This document shows, one piece after another, positions 41,284-50,300 of a DNA stretch of 53,841 nucleotides. Every line of letters starts with the position of its first letter. Positions within the stretch are counted from its first letter, which is position 1. The stretch comes from an uncultured Lachnospiraceae bacterium (lineage in GTDB: Bacteria; Bacillota; Clostridia; Lachnospirales; Lachnospiraceae): positions 1 to 53,841 of the forward strand of contig CACXUY010000007.1 of assembly GCA_902770965.1 (NCBI GenBank), in the 5' to 3' direction. The notes beneath the pieces are model-generated. The model saw only the letters and a program-made list of their open reading frames with translations. It ran no database searches and had not been told where the DNA came from. The translations under genes and the position numbers were made by a program.

Positions 41284-43974
41284 ATGAAGGAAGTAATAGC
41301 AGGAATGCTTGCTCATGTAGACGCGGGCAAGACAACTCTCTCCGAGGCGCTTCTTTTTAAGACCGGGGAGATAAGGTCGCTTGGCCGGGTCGATCACAGG
41401 GATTCCTTTCTTGACACCGATAATATGGAGCGTGAACGCGGCATAACTATTTTTTCCAAACAGGCGCGCATCCATTTTGACGATATGCTTGTAACGTTGG
41501 TTGATACCCCCGGTCATGTTGATTTTTCCGCCGAGATGGAGAGGGTGCTTCAGATACTGGATATTGCCGTGCTCGTGATAAGTGGGACTGACGGTGTACA
41601 GGTTCACACCAGGACGCTCTGGAAGCTTTTGAAGCACTATGATATACCGGTATTATTATTTATTAATAAGATGGATCTTGAAGGTTCCTCCGGTCCTGAC
41701 ATAATGAAGAACCTCAAAGGCGAGCTGTCCGGAGACTGCGTCGATTTTTCAAACATAGAAGGCATCTCTTCCATCAGCTTCCTTTCTGAGGACGCGGATG
41801 GCGGATGCTGCGACATGGATTGGCTTGAAGAGCTGTCCACGTGTGATGAAGCCATGATGGAGCAGCTCTTGTCGGACGGAAATATCAGCATGGATCTCGT
41901 GCGGAAGGCATTTTCGAAGAGGCAGCTCTTCCCGGTGGTTTTTGGTTCCGCGCTCCGTCTCGAAGGAATAGAACAATTTATAGATGTGCTGCGCTCTCTT
42001 CCATCCGCAAAGACTTATCCGGAAGAATTCGGCGCCAGAGTATATAAGATCGGCCGCGACAGGCAGGGAAACCGCCTGACCTATATGAAGCTCACAGGCG
42101 GCAGGCTTCGCGTCAAGGAGCCGATAGCCATCGGTGATAACGATGAGAAGGCGGAACAGATACGGTTTTATTCAGGTGAACGCTATGAGACGGCGGATGC
42201 TGCCGCTGCCGGTCAGGTCGTGGCGGTCACAGGTCTCAAGGGAACCTTTTCAGGGCAGGGCTTGGGGTACATGACCAGCATCGATGCCCCGGTTCTTGAG
42301 CCGGTCCTCAACTACAGCCTCATTCTTCCTGAAGGCGTGAATCCCATGGATTTTTATGGTAAGCTGAAACAGCTTGAGGATGAAGACCCTCTGCTGAATG
42401 TCAAGTGGAACGAGGAGACCGGCGAGCTTGGCGTAAGCCTCATGGGGCGGGTCCAGCTGGATATCCTGCGGCGGCAGATCGCGGAAAGATTCGGTGTCGA
42501 TGTTGAGTTTGGTCAAGGCAGGATAGTATATAAGGAGACGGTGGCTGTACCGGTCGAAGGGATCGGACATTTCGAGCCGCTGCGTCATTACGCGGAGGTG
42601 CACCTCCTGCTGGAGCCTGGCGAGCCCGGAAGCGGCATACAGGCAGACTCCGTGTGCAGCACGGATGTGCTCGCCTTGAACTGGCAGCGCCTTATCATGA
42701 CACACATACTTGAGAAGCAGCATCGGGGGGTGCTGACCGGCTCAGTCCTGACCGATGTGAAGATCACTCTTCTCACAGGCAGGGCGCACCTTAAGCATAC
42801 CGAGGGCGGCGACTTCAGGCAGGCTGTGTACAGGGCCATAAGGCAGGGGCTGAAATCTACCAGCTGCATCCTGCTTGAACCCGTCTATTCATTCGATCTG
42901 GATGTACCAAAAGAAAATGTCGGAAGAGCCATGAATGATCTTCAGCAGATGGGCGGGCATTTCGGCGCGCCGGTCTTTCATACATCGACCGTCGGGGAAC
43001 GGGCCATACTTAATGGGACTGTGCCGGCAGCGACGGTTGGCGACTATGCTGCCGTGATAAATGCTTACACCAAGGGCACCGGAAGCCTGAGCGTTGAATT
43101 TCAGGGCTATGCTCCTTGTCATGATCAGGATGAGGTCGTCGAACAGATAGGCTATGACAGCGAGGCAGACACCCGAAACCCAACAGGTTCGGTCTTCTGT
43201 GCCCATGGGGCGGGTTTCATAGTGCCTTGGGACATGGTACCCGCTTACATGCATCTTGAGCGAGCTTATAAGCCCGAGGAGTTTGGTGAAGACGAGTTTG
43301 ATTACTCGGAAGTGCTGAATATGCCAAATGGCGGACGGCGAAAGAGCGATTTGGCCGATGACGCGTCTGCCTGGAACCTGGATGAAGAACTGAACGAGAT
43401 GCTGGCAAGGGAGAAAGGGCGCGATAAGACGTCTGCCGGCAGGCGGGATGGGTGGAAATCACGTCCTGTAAAGAGAACCGATGAGATCAGGCAAAAGATC
43501 GACAAACGCGGCAATCCCATATATCCTCCGAAGGATAAGAGGAAAGAATGCCTTGTTATCGACGGCTACAACGTTATATTTGGATGGAACGAGCTGAAGG
43601 AGCTGTTTCAAAGCAATATGGATGCCGCACGATTCCAGCTGCTCGATACGGTCAGCAATTACCAGGGTTATACGGGAAACCGTGTGGTGATAGTTTTTGA
43701 TGCTTACAGGACCGGCATTTCTCCCGAAAGGCTTCAGAAGTATCAGAATCTTGAGGTAGTCTTCACCAAGGCGGATGAGACTGCGGATGCTTACATAGAA
43801 AGGCTCGTCCATGACCAGAGCGACAGGTACCATTTCACTGTCGCTACAAGCGACGTGCTTGAGCAGCTCACGGTCATGGGCATGGGCGCGTCAAGGATGT
43901 CAGTGCGACTCTTCAGGGAAGAGCTTGAGCGAGTGTCCCGCGAGGGTTACGAGGAATATCTTGCGAAGAAGTGA
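41284..43974 (+). CDS. EF-G/TetM-like ribosomal GTPase fused to a YacP/Rae1-like NYN nuclease domain
   Basis: The first 650 or so residues match the TetM/TetO branch of EF-G-like GTPases: AHVDAGKT (10-17), RGIT (52-55), DTPGH (74-78), NKMD (128-131), then domains II-V. The domain IV tip that in TetM carries YSPV reads HLKHTEG near 502, so the loop that displaces tetracycline is not conserved. After a charged linker (about 690-750), residues 756-896 form an NYN/YacP-like domain: CLVIDGYNVIF, VVIVFDAYR and TKADETADAYIERL with acidic residues of the expected nuclease site. Length is 896 residues. A ribosome-bound RNA-cutting role is inferred; tetracycline resistance is doubtful. Confidence 0.9.
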   Translation: MKEVIAGMLAHVDAGKTTLSEALLFKTGEIRSLGRVDHRDSFLDTDNMERERGITIFSKQARIHFDDMLVTLVDTPGHVDFSAEMERVLQILDIAVLVISGTDGVQVHTRTLWKLLKHYDIPVLLFINKMDLEGSSGPDIMKNLKGELSGDCVDFSNIEGISSISFLSEDADGGCCDMDWLEELSTCDEAMMEQLLSDGNISMDLVRKAFSKRQLFPVVFGSALRLEGIEQFIDVLRSLPSAKTYPEEFGARVYKIGRDRQGNRLTYMKLTGGRLRVKEPIAIGDNDEKAEQIRFYSGERYETADAAAAGQVVAVTGLKGTFSGQGLGYMTSIDAPVLEPVLNYSLILPEGVNPMDFYGKLKQLEDEDPLLNVKWNEETGELGVSLMGRVQLDILRRQIAERFGVDVEFGQGRIVYKETVAVPVEGIGHFEPLRHYAEVHLLLEPGEPGSGIQADSVCSTDVLALNWQRLIMTHILEKQHRGVLTGSVLTDVKITLLTGRAHLKHTEGGDFRQAVYRAIRQGLKSTSCILLEPVYSFDLDVPKENVGRAMNDLQQMGGHFGAPVFHTSTVGERAILNGTVPAATVGDYAAVINAYTKGTGSLSVEFQGYAPCHDQDEVVEQIGYDSEADTRNPTGSVFCAHGAGFIVPWDMVPAYMHLERAYKPEEFGEDEFDYSEVLNMPNGGRRKSDLADDASAWNLDEELNEMLAREKGRDKTSAGRRDGWKSRPVKRTDEIRQKIDKRGNPIYPPKDKRKECLVIDGYNVIFGWNELKELFQSNMDAARFQLLDTVSNYQGYTGNRVVIVFDAYRTGISPERLQKYQNLEVVFTKADETADAYIERLVHDQSDRYHFTVATSDVLEQLTVMGMGASRMSVRLFREELERVSREGYEEYLAKK

Positions 43975-44038
43975 AACATCCAAAGGATGACATAGTTATA
44001 TACGGAAGGGTGATGATATCATTTCACAGGATAGATCT

Positions 44039-44680
44039 ATGGAAAACAGGATAAGGCTGGTGCTGATACTGTTAGTTTTTGTATGGATGGGAGTGATCTT
44101 TGGCTTTTCATCCAGGCCCGCATCCCTCTCGGCGCAGGACAGCTATCGGGTAGGGAAGCTTTTTGCCGAGCTTTTTGTTCCGAATTTTAAGAATTGGTCG
44201 GCGGATAGTCAGGACAAGTATATCAGGAGCATAGACCGCCCCATCAGGAAAACGGCACATGCCAGTGAATACGCGATCCTTGCTATGCTGGCCGGCGGAG
44301 TATTCCTCGTACAGTCCTCGCTGCTCAAGGCCGGAGATCACACCGGTGATGATGAGCAGTTAAGCGTTGAGGATAACAACAGTATTAATGGACGTTTTGT
44401 TCCGAAGGTAAATAAGAGGCGTAGTGTGAAAAGCATGGTGCGTCCTTTGATGAAGGGAGTGGCAGTGTCAGCGCTGTTCGCCTGTACTGATGAGTTCCAC
44501 CAGAGATTTGTGCAGGGCCGGGCAGGTTCGCTTGTGGACGTGTGCATCGATACCGGAGGGGCGGTAGTGGGAGTCATCATTCTCGGATCAGCTATATGCC
44601 TCTGCGGGAAGCTTGTGAAGATACTCCGAAAGAACCGACAGAAATTTGTTGATCATTCAGCACCCCAAGATAACTGTTAG
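44039..44680 (+). CDS. VanZ-family membrane protein
   Basis: A 213-residue membrane protein of the VanZ-like group. Motifs are MGVIFGFSSRPASLSAQ near residue 17, RKTAHASEYAILAMLAGG near residue 71, and CTDEFHQRFVQGRAGSLVDV near residue 149. VanZ raises teicoplanin resistance in some strains, but chromosomal family members mostly have unknown roles. A hydrophilic loop at about 100-135 interrupts the usual layout. It follows the GTPase gene by 64 bp and faces the LysM gene across a two-way terminator. Confidence 0.85.
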   Translation: MENRIRLVLILLVFVWMGVIFGFSSRPASLSAQDSYRVGKLFAELFVPNFKNWSADSQDKYIRSIDRPIRKTAHASEYAILAMLAGGVFLVQSSLLKAGDHTGDDEQLSVEDNNSINGRFVPKVNKRRSVKSMVRPLMKGVAVSALFACTDEFHQRFVQGRAGSLVDVCIDTGGAVVGVIILGSAICLCGKLVKILRKNRQKFVDHSAPQDNC

Positions 44681-44720
44681 AATACAGGACGAAATGCTTG
44701 CGCTTCGGACGTAGTTTCAT
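44655..44720 (-). repeat. Partial copy of the 17267-17345 hairpin element
   Basis: On the minus strand it reads GCATTTCGTCCTGTATTCTA then ACAGTTATCTTGGGGTGCTGAAT, matching 17301-17342 with few differences. The opposite hairpin arm is poorly kept here. It overlaps the last codons of the VanZ-like gene, where TTCAGCACCCC follows the final codons. Confidence 0.7.
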
Positions 44721-44726
44721 GAAAAC

Positions 44727-44787
44727 AAGAGGTCTGTGCTTCGCAAAAACTCAAATAAAATCGTTTTTCGCGAAGCATAGACCTCTT
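44727..44787. terminator. Bidirectional terminator between convergent genes
   Basis: AAGAGGTCTGTGCTTCGC (44727-44744) pairs with GCGAAGCATAGACCTCTT (44770-44787), 18 bp with one G-T pair, and AAAAAC pairs with GTTTTT inside. T-rich sequence lies on both sides, suiting the VanZ-like gene on the + strand and the LysM gene on the - strand. Confidence 0.85.
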
Positions 44788-44836
44788 TTATCGGAAGTAT
44801 AATGCAGTGAGATAAGAGCACGAAGAAGAAACGCGG

Positions 44837-45133
44837 TTATTCAAAATAATAAAGAGTTATGCGTGAACCTGAGCGCAGACTCTTGGCATCGGAGATGCTG
44901 TTCAGCTTCATGAGGTTGCTGACATAGGCGCGGACATCATCATTCGTCCTGTGGTGGTTCTCTTCGGCAATCTCCCACAGTGTATCTCCGGGCTGGACAG
45001 TATATGCGGTATAGCAGCAGCCTCTGTTCTCTCCTTCTCCGGGAAGCTCCTGTCCGCGGACGACCTTGCTTCCGAACATGACTACCACGCTGACGATAAC
45101 AACAGCGAACATGACTGTGATGAGCTTCTTCAT
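44837..45133 (-). CDS. LysM-domain protein, YneA-like, divergent from lexA
   Basis: A 98-residue protein with an N-terminal membrane or signal segment (KKLITVMFAVVIVSVVVMFG) and one LysM domain, YTVQPGDTLWEIAEENH, near residue 42, ending in a leucine/serine-rich stretch. The frame can be extended to 45193, but the ATG at 45133 follows GAGGTGAT and starts a clean signal-like sequence. In Bacillus, YneA is a LysM protein made under SOS that delays division and is encoded opposite lexA. The same arrangement with SOS boxes between the genes supports that role here by inference. Confidence 0.87.
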   Translation of the reverse strand: MKKLITVMFAVVIVSVVVMFGSKVVRGQELPGEGENRGCCYTAYTVQPGDTLWEIAEENHHRTNDDVRAYVSNLMKLNSISDAKSLRSGSRITLYYFE

Positions 45134-45296
45134 AATATCACCTCTCAATATAATCTCCCAAAGCCTGAATGATAGATCTATAATGGAGATCAAAAAAATA
45201 TCTCGTCATATATAGACCAGGGACAGCTGAACAACCTTTGATCATAGAGGCTGCTCAACCGTTCCGGCAAAAAGGAAAGCCGGGTACTATCAGCAA

Positions 45297-45308
45297 GAAC
45301 AGATGTTC
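45297..45308. promoter_or_regulatory. LexA-binding site (SOS box), perfect palindrome
   Basis: GAACAGATGTTC, a match to the Firmicute GAAC-N4-GTTC operator, in the gap between the LysM gene and lexA. It lies about 165 bp before the LysM start codon on that strand. Confidence 0.88.
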
Positions 45309-45333
45309 TTCTCATGGATATAGTGTACCATCC

Positions 45334-45383
45334 GAACATCTGTTTGTCAACCAAACCAGAACATATTTTCGAAACAAATGTTT
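45334..45383. promoter_or_regulatory. Two further LexA-box-like sites
   Basis: GAACATCTGTTT at 45334-45345 has one mismatch to the operator. AAACAAATGTTT at 45372-45383 is a weaker palindrome that overlaps the -35 box of the lexA promoter. A half-site GAAC lies at 45359. Together with the perfect box they suggest cooperative autoregulation. Confidence 0.65.
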
Positions 45384-45410
45384 GCTTTTCTTCCCTCTTA
45401 ATGCTATACT
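45382..45410 (+). promoter_or_regulatory. lexA promoter with extended -10
   Basis: TTGCTT (45382-45387), 17-bp spacer and TATACT (45405-45410), with TGC directly before the -10 box, giving an extended -10. The leader to the ATG at 45531 is about 115 nt. Confidence 0.7.
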
Positions 45411-45530
45411 GGTAGCATCATCGTAGTTTTGCATTCGGATCTATGGTGTATATGTGTAGGTGCCGATATGGAGGTGCCTATTAAAAGTGTGAACGTGCCG
45501 TCTGATACAGGCGGCGGAATGGAGAATATT

Positions 45531-46154
45531 ATGTCGAGAACAGAACTTACTCAGATACAAGCGTCTATTCTGGATTTTATAAAGAAAGAATATCTTAGCA
45601 AGGGATATCCCCCCTCGGTTCGCGAGATCTGCTACGCGGTAGGCCTTAAGTCCACCTCGTCCGTACATGCCCATCTGGCTACTTTGGAGAAGAAGGGGTA
45701 CATCAGGCGCGATTCCTCCAAAACTCGCGCTATAGAGATCATAGACGATGATTTCGGTGTCTCCAGGCGGGAGATGGTCAGCATACCTATTCTGGGGCAG
45801 GTGGCCGCAGGCGTTCCCATACTTGCCGAACAGAACATCGAGGACTACTTTCCTCTTCCCGCCGATATGCTTTCATCCGGAGATCATTTCATGCTCAGGG
45901 TCAAGGGCGACAGCATGGTCAATATAGGCCTTTTTAGCGGCGACACGGTCATATGCCGCAGCCAGCAGTCAGCGAACAACGGAGAGATCGTCGTGGCGCT
46001 GGTGGATGATTCCGCGACTGTCAAGCGGCTTTATAAGGAGAACGGGCATATCCGCCTCCAGCCTGAGAACGATGAGATGGAACCGATCATAGTCGATGAT
46101 TGCCAGATACTTGGTATAGTGGAAGGTATGCTGAGGTTTTACGAGAGACAATGA
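45531..46154 (+). CDS. lexA: LexA repressor
   Basis: SOS repressor, 207 residues. The N-terminal winged helix has YPPSVREICYAVGLKSTSSV near residue 26. Self-cleavage occurs at Ala93-Gly94 (VAAGVP). The catalytic pair is Ser128 (KGDSMVNIGLFSGD) and Lys165 (SATVKRLYKENG). The frame is open to 45429, but the ATG at 45531 has TGGAG six bases upstream and gives the normal length; an ATG at 45519 is possible. SOS boxes upstream point to autoregulation. Confidence 0.96.
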   Translation: MSRTELTQIQASILDFIKKEYLSKGYPPSVREICYAVGLKSTSSVHAHLATLEKKGYIRRDSSKTRAIEIIDDDFGVSRREMVSIPILGQVAAGVPILAEQNIEDYFPLPADMLSSGDHFMLRVKGDSMVNIGLFSGDTVICRSQQSANNGEIVVALVDDSATVKRLYKENGHIRLQPENDEMEPIIVDDCQILGIVEGMLRFYERQ

Positions 46155-46183
46155 AGTATAGTGAGCCTCTTTTAGGAGATGAT

Positions 46184-47122
46184 ATGACGGCGGAAGAAGC
46201 GGAATATCTGCATGATGCTCTGTCAGACTGCTGCCTGTGCCATCGTAGCTGTCATGTGAACAGGCTTGCGGGAGAACAGGGTTTTTGTCAGATGGGCGCG
46301 GATGTTTATGTCGCGCGCTCTGCCCTTCACTTCTGGGAGGAGCCGTGTCTTGCCGGGAGCGGTGGCTCAGGGGCGATTTTCTTCGAAGGCTGTTCGCTCG
46401 GCTGTGTATACTGCCAGAACAGGAGCATCTCAGGAGTTGCCCCTCGTGACCATATGTCATCGTATGTGATGACGATACCCATGCTCGCGGATGAGATGCT
46501 CCGTCTTCAGGCTATAGGGGCTGAGAACATTGATCTCGTTACACCGACCCATTTCATCCCTCAGATCGTATTAGCCGTGTCAAGAGCGCGTTCTAAGGGG
46601 CTAACGCTTCCCATAGTATATAACACAGGCTCTTATGAGACCGAGCGCTCCATAGGGCTTCTGAAGGGCTGTGTAGATATATGGATGCCTGATCTGAAGT
46701 ATTATTCCTCAGAGCTTTCCGGAAGGTACTCTCATGCTCCGGACTACTTTACCGCTGCAGCTGCCGCGATAGCTTCCATGTTTGACATGTGCGGTCCGGC
46801 GGTCATAGACGCGGATGGGCATATGAAAAAAGGTATGCTCGTTCGGCACATGGTGCTTCCGGGACATACCAGAGACTCTAAGGCTGTGTTGGAATATCTT
46901 CATGACACATATGGAGACAAGATATTAATTAGCATCATGAGGCAGTACACGCCGATGAGCGGCATAGCTGACTCATATCCCGAGCTTGGCAGGCGCGTGA
47001 CGGACAGGGAATACGATAAAGTCGTCGGCTATGCGATAGGAATAGGGATCACGAATGCCTTTGTTCAGGACAAAGGCACTGCGAAAGAATCGTTCATACC
47101 GGATTTTGCGAGGCTGCATTAG
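46184..47122 (+). CDS. Radical SAM protein, PflX/COG1313 type
   Basis: Activating-enzyme-like radical SAM protein of about 312 residues. The CX3CX2C cluster is in FEGCSLGCVYCQNRSIS near residue 68. An additional N-terminal Cys group, CCLCHRSCHVNRLAGEQGFC, may bind a second cluster. Further traits are ITHFIP-like DLVTPTHFIPQI near residue 116 and PDLKYYSSELSGRYS near residue 170. The target protein is unknown. The ATG at 46184 follows AGGAG; an ATG at 46151 overlapping the lexA stop is the alternative. Being downstream of lexA, it may be co-transcribed under SOS control. Confidence 0.85.
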   Translation: MTAEEAEYLHDALSDCCLCHRSCHVNRLAGEQGFCQMGADVYVARSALHFWEEPCLAGSGGSGAIFFEGCSLGCVYCQNRSISGVAPRDHMSSYVMTIPMLADEMLRLQAIGAENIDLVTPTHFIPQIVLAVSRARSKGLTLPIVYNTGSYETERSIGLLKGCVDIWMPDLKYYSSELSGRYSHAPDYFTAAAAAIASMFDMCGPAVIDADGHMKKGMLVRHMVLPGHTRDSKAVLEYLHDTYGDKILISIMRQYTPMSGIADSYPELGRRVTDREYDKVVGYAIGIGITNAFVQDKGTAKESFIPDFARLH

Positions 47123-47310
47123 ATGTGGAGTGAATGGATTGGCCAATATGATAAACCATCAGGATGGGAAGATGACAGTCTTACCCGATACCCTCGCGGT
47201 GCAGCGCTAAAGATAATAGCTCATTCACTCTTTGAGAAACCGATAATATCATAGAGTGATGCCATTCGGCAACTTTTGAATTTGGACAGGAATTAGGAAT
47301 CAGGCCTTAA

Positions 47311-50300
47311 TCAGGCCAGATCATCGATATGCCCGTGTGTGCCGAGGTCACGTATGGTGCCGGCAAAATAATCCGGTACACCGGAGATATCCCGTATCAC
47401 AACGCCCTGGCATGTACAGATAGCGTATTCTCCCGAAAGACGCTTCACCCGGTACCGCATGTCATGCCCTGATGCATTTCCGGAAAAGATCTCGTCAATG
47501 CCCTTGTGATATATCTCCCGATCCTCCGGATGGATACTGTTTTCCCAGATATCTCCGGCACCGTACATGTACTCAGACGGCAGGCCGTAAATATCCACTG
47601 CTTTTTTGGACCAGCGGGAATAATCATACTTCATATCACAGAGGTATACGTAAGTCCCTTCAGAGACCACCTCGAATGCCTTATACAGAGTGTCCAGCAT
47701 AATGCGTCTGGCCTCGCTGATCATGCGGATGTTCTCCCTCTCCTTAAGGAGGTGGCTCTCCTGAATGAGTTTCTGTTCTTTCAGGCGGACCTTGTCCTTG
47801 TACATCTGGTCATCCGCACGGTTGAATACATCTTCCACACAGCGGTCAGAGATCTGCTTGTATCCTGCCAGTCCGGATGCTATGACCGGTCCTTTCCCGA
47901 TGCGGGTATTCTCTTCTACCTGATTTCTCAGGCTGGAAATGAGGCTCTTCCTGTTCACGTAATCCTCCCCCTGGAGGATCACAACGAATTCATCTCCCCC
48001 GATCCGGAATACAGGACTGTGATGGAAAATCTCACAGATAAGGGTACAGGAGGCCTTGATATAATCATCGCCCGCTTTGTGTCCCTTTGTATCATTGATC
48101 ACCTTAAGGTCATTGATATCACAGACCACAATTCCGAATGAAGCGCACCCTTTTTTTATCTGCTCCTGCAGCTCATTCTCCATCTCTTGGTATGCAGTCT
48201 TGTTCTTCGCATGTGTCAGCTCATCCCTTCGGGCCATCTCATTCGCCAACGATAGTGCAGCCAGATGCTCCTTTTCCTTCCGCACATCCTCATCACGGTT
48301 TTCCACACAGATGATGAAATGGGTACGGTCGGAGGAGTACGTAACTGACATACGTGTATACTGCGTCTTCACCCCATCAATTACCATACGGTAATCCTCG
48401 GTCAGCTGCCTCCTGTTCTCGAGCTGTGAGATAAGATTATCCATTTCCAGAAATAATTTGATCCTTTCCCTGTCCTCCGGAAATATCAGCCAATCCGCGT
48501 TCTTTCTGGCAGTCTCAAAGAAATGTTCGCCTTCATCCTGTATCTTAAACACACCGGATTTCTTTTTAGCGGAAAGCTCTGCGTAATGTGAGCTTTCGCA
48601 GTCAACATAGTAGATCATGTCATAACGGGCCGCCAGCCTCTCAGCGATCTGCGTATAGGTCACGCTCTTCTTCTGGTTCTCCCTCATAGCACGCTCCGCC
48701 TGGACCTCAGCATCTATGTTCTTGATGCAGACAACGATATGCTTCTCATCCCTGGACAGGATCTCTGTATGGCGGATGTGTTTTACCTGGCCATTCACCA
48801 CCAGGCGCCAGTTCATCGAGAAAGAATGTGCGTTTTCCAAGTTGCCCAGCATCACGTCCTTATAATGAAGGCGCATCACCTTATCCTGATCCTCCGGATG
48901 CACGTATTTGCGGATGCTTCTTCTGCTTTCGGCAAAAAAATCATTCCCTGTCGCCGGAACATTCAGCTTCTTGTACTCGTCCGTCGAAGATATTTCAAGG
49001 TAAGTGCTGGTTTCGAGGTCAATGAAATACAGCGTATCATACTGTTCAGCCAGGCTTGCGGTAATCTGGTCGTAAACATCCTTCTGCCTGGCAATCTCCT
49101 CGTCCCGCTCTCTCTGCCTGACCTGCGCATCAACATCGTTAAGGCCGACAATTAGGCGCAAGCCATCATTTTCCTCTACCATGGCAGCATTCATCTGGAC
49201 ATAAAGAGGCTTGCCGTCCATCATGATGCGGTAGACAAGGGAAAAACTACCATTTTGTGCGACCGTCTCCATAACGTTCTCCCGGGTAAGCCGGGAAAGC
49301 ACGCGGTCCCTATCATCCGGATGGCTGTACGAAAGGATCGCATCGCGGAGTACGCCAAAGAAGTCCTCGCCTTCCTTAGCCTGGGAAAAGCTTTTCTCAT
49401 AATCCTCCGTCGCACTGAATTCATGATAGCTTCCGTTCTCCGGATTCACCACGTACACGCAGATGAAGTTCCCGGTTATGGCGTGGAGGCGGGCATAGAT
49501 GGCACTGGAATCCATCGCATCTTCGTAAGCTTTCTTTGTTGAGTCACGCTCCTGCCTGATCCTGAATGCTTCCGTCACATCCACGCACATTCCAAGAAGG
49601 CACTGCCTGCCAGCACTGTCGGTGAATTTCATTTTTGTTGTCTGGAACTGCTTTTGATGGCCTGCGGCGTCCGGCACATCCTCGAAGAACACATAGGGTG
49701 CGTCCATTGCCAGGGCTGTCTTGTCGTCCTCCACAAAATGCGTAGCTGTCTCCGAATCAAAGATTTCATAGTCCGTCAGTCCGGCTACTCCCTCCGGCAT
49801 CTCCTTGTGCGCATAATCAGCAAAGGCCTGGTTGCAGGCCAGATAAATCCCTGTTTCGGCATCTTTTGTAAAATACAACCCTGGCATGTTATCCAAAATA
49901 GAGGAAACGGACTCCTGAAGCTCCGCTATCTTTTGTGTAACATCGGCATCTATTTTAGCCTGTTCATTCTCCGGGGTAAACCCAATGTATTCCATGGAAT
50001 CCGGATACTGTTCCGGCCTGTCAACAGAGAGAATGGCGACGGCAACAGCGCTGCTGTGCGTAACAGGGTTTGTGAATATCTGACGGGCAAAAGAATGGAC
50101 GACAGACCCGTCATCGATCTGCTCTTCGATAAATATGCGGTCTTTGCCTATGCGGAATTCCTCAATCAGCTTCATAAATACAGGTCCTGTTTCGGTCATT
50201 GGTACATCGAACCCTGTATTGTTTTCGCCTGGAGCAAAGCCGGCCTTCCGCAGCAAATAGTCATGAAAGGATTGGTTGCTGCGCACGAACTTGACCCTGT

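Noticed and set aside
41284-43974. Tetracycline resistance gene of the tet(M) type
   Set aside because: The GTPase part is related, but the domain IV tip motif is replaced and a nuclease-like domain is added, so a housekeeping or stress role is more likely.
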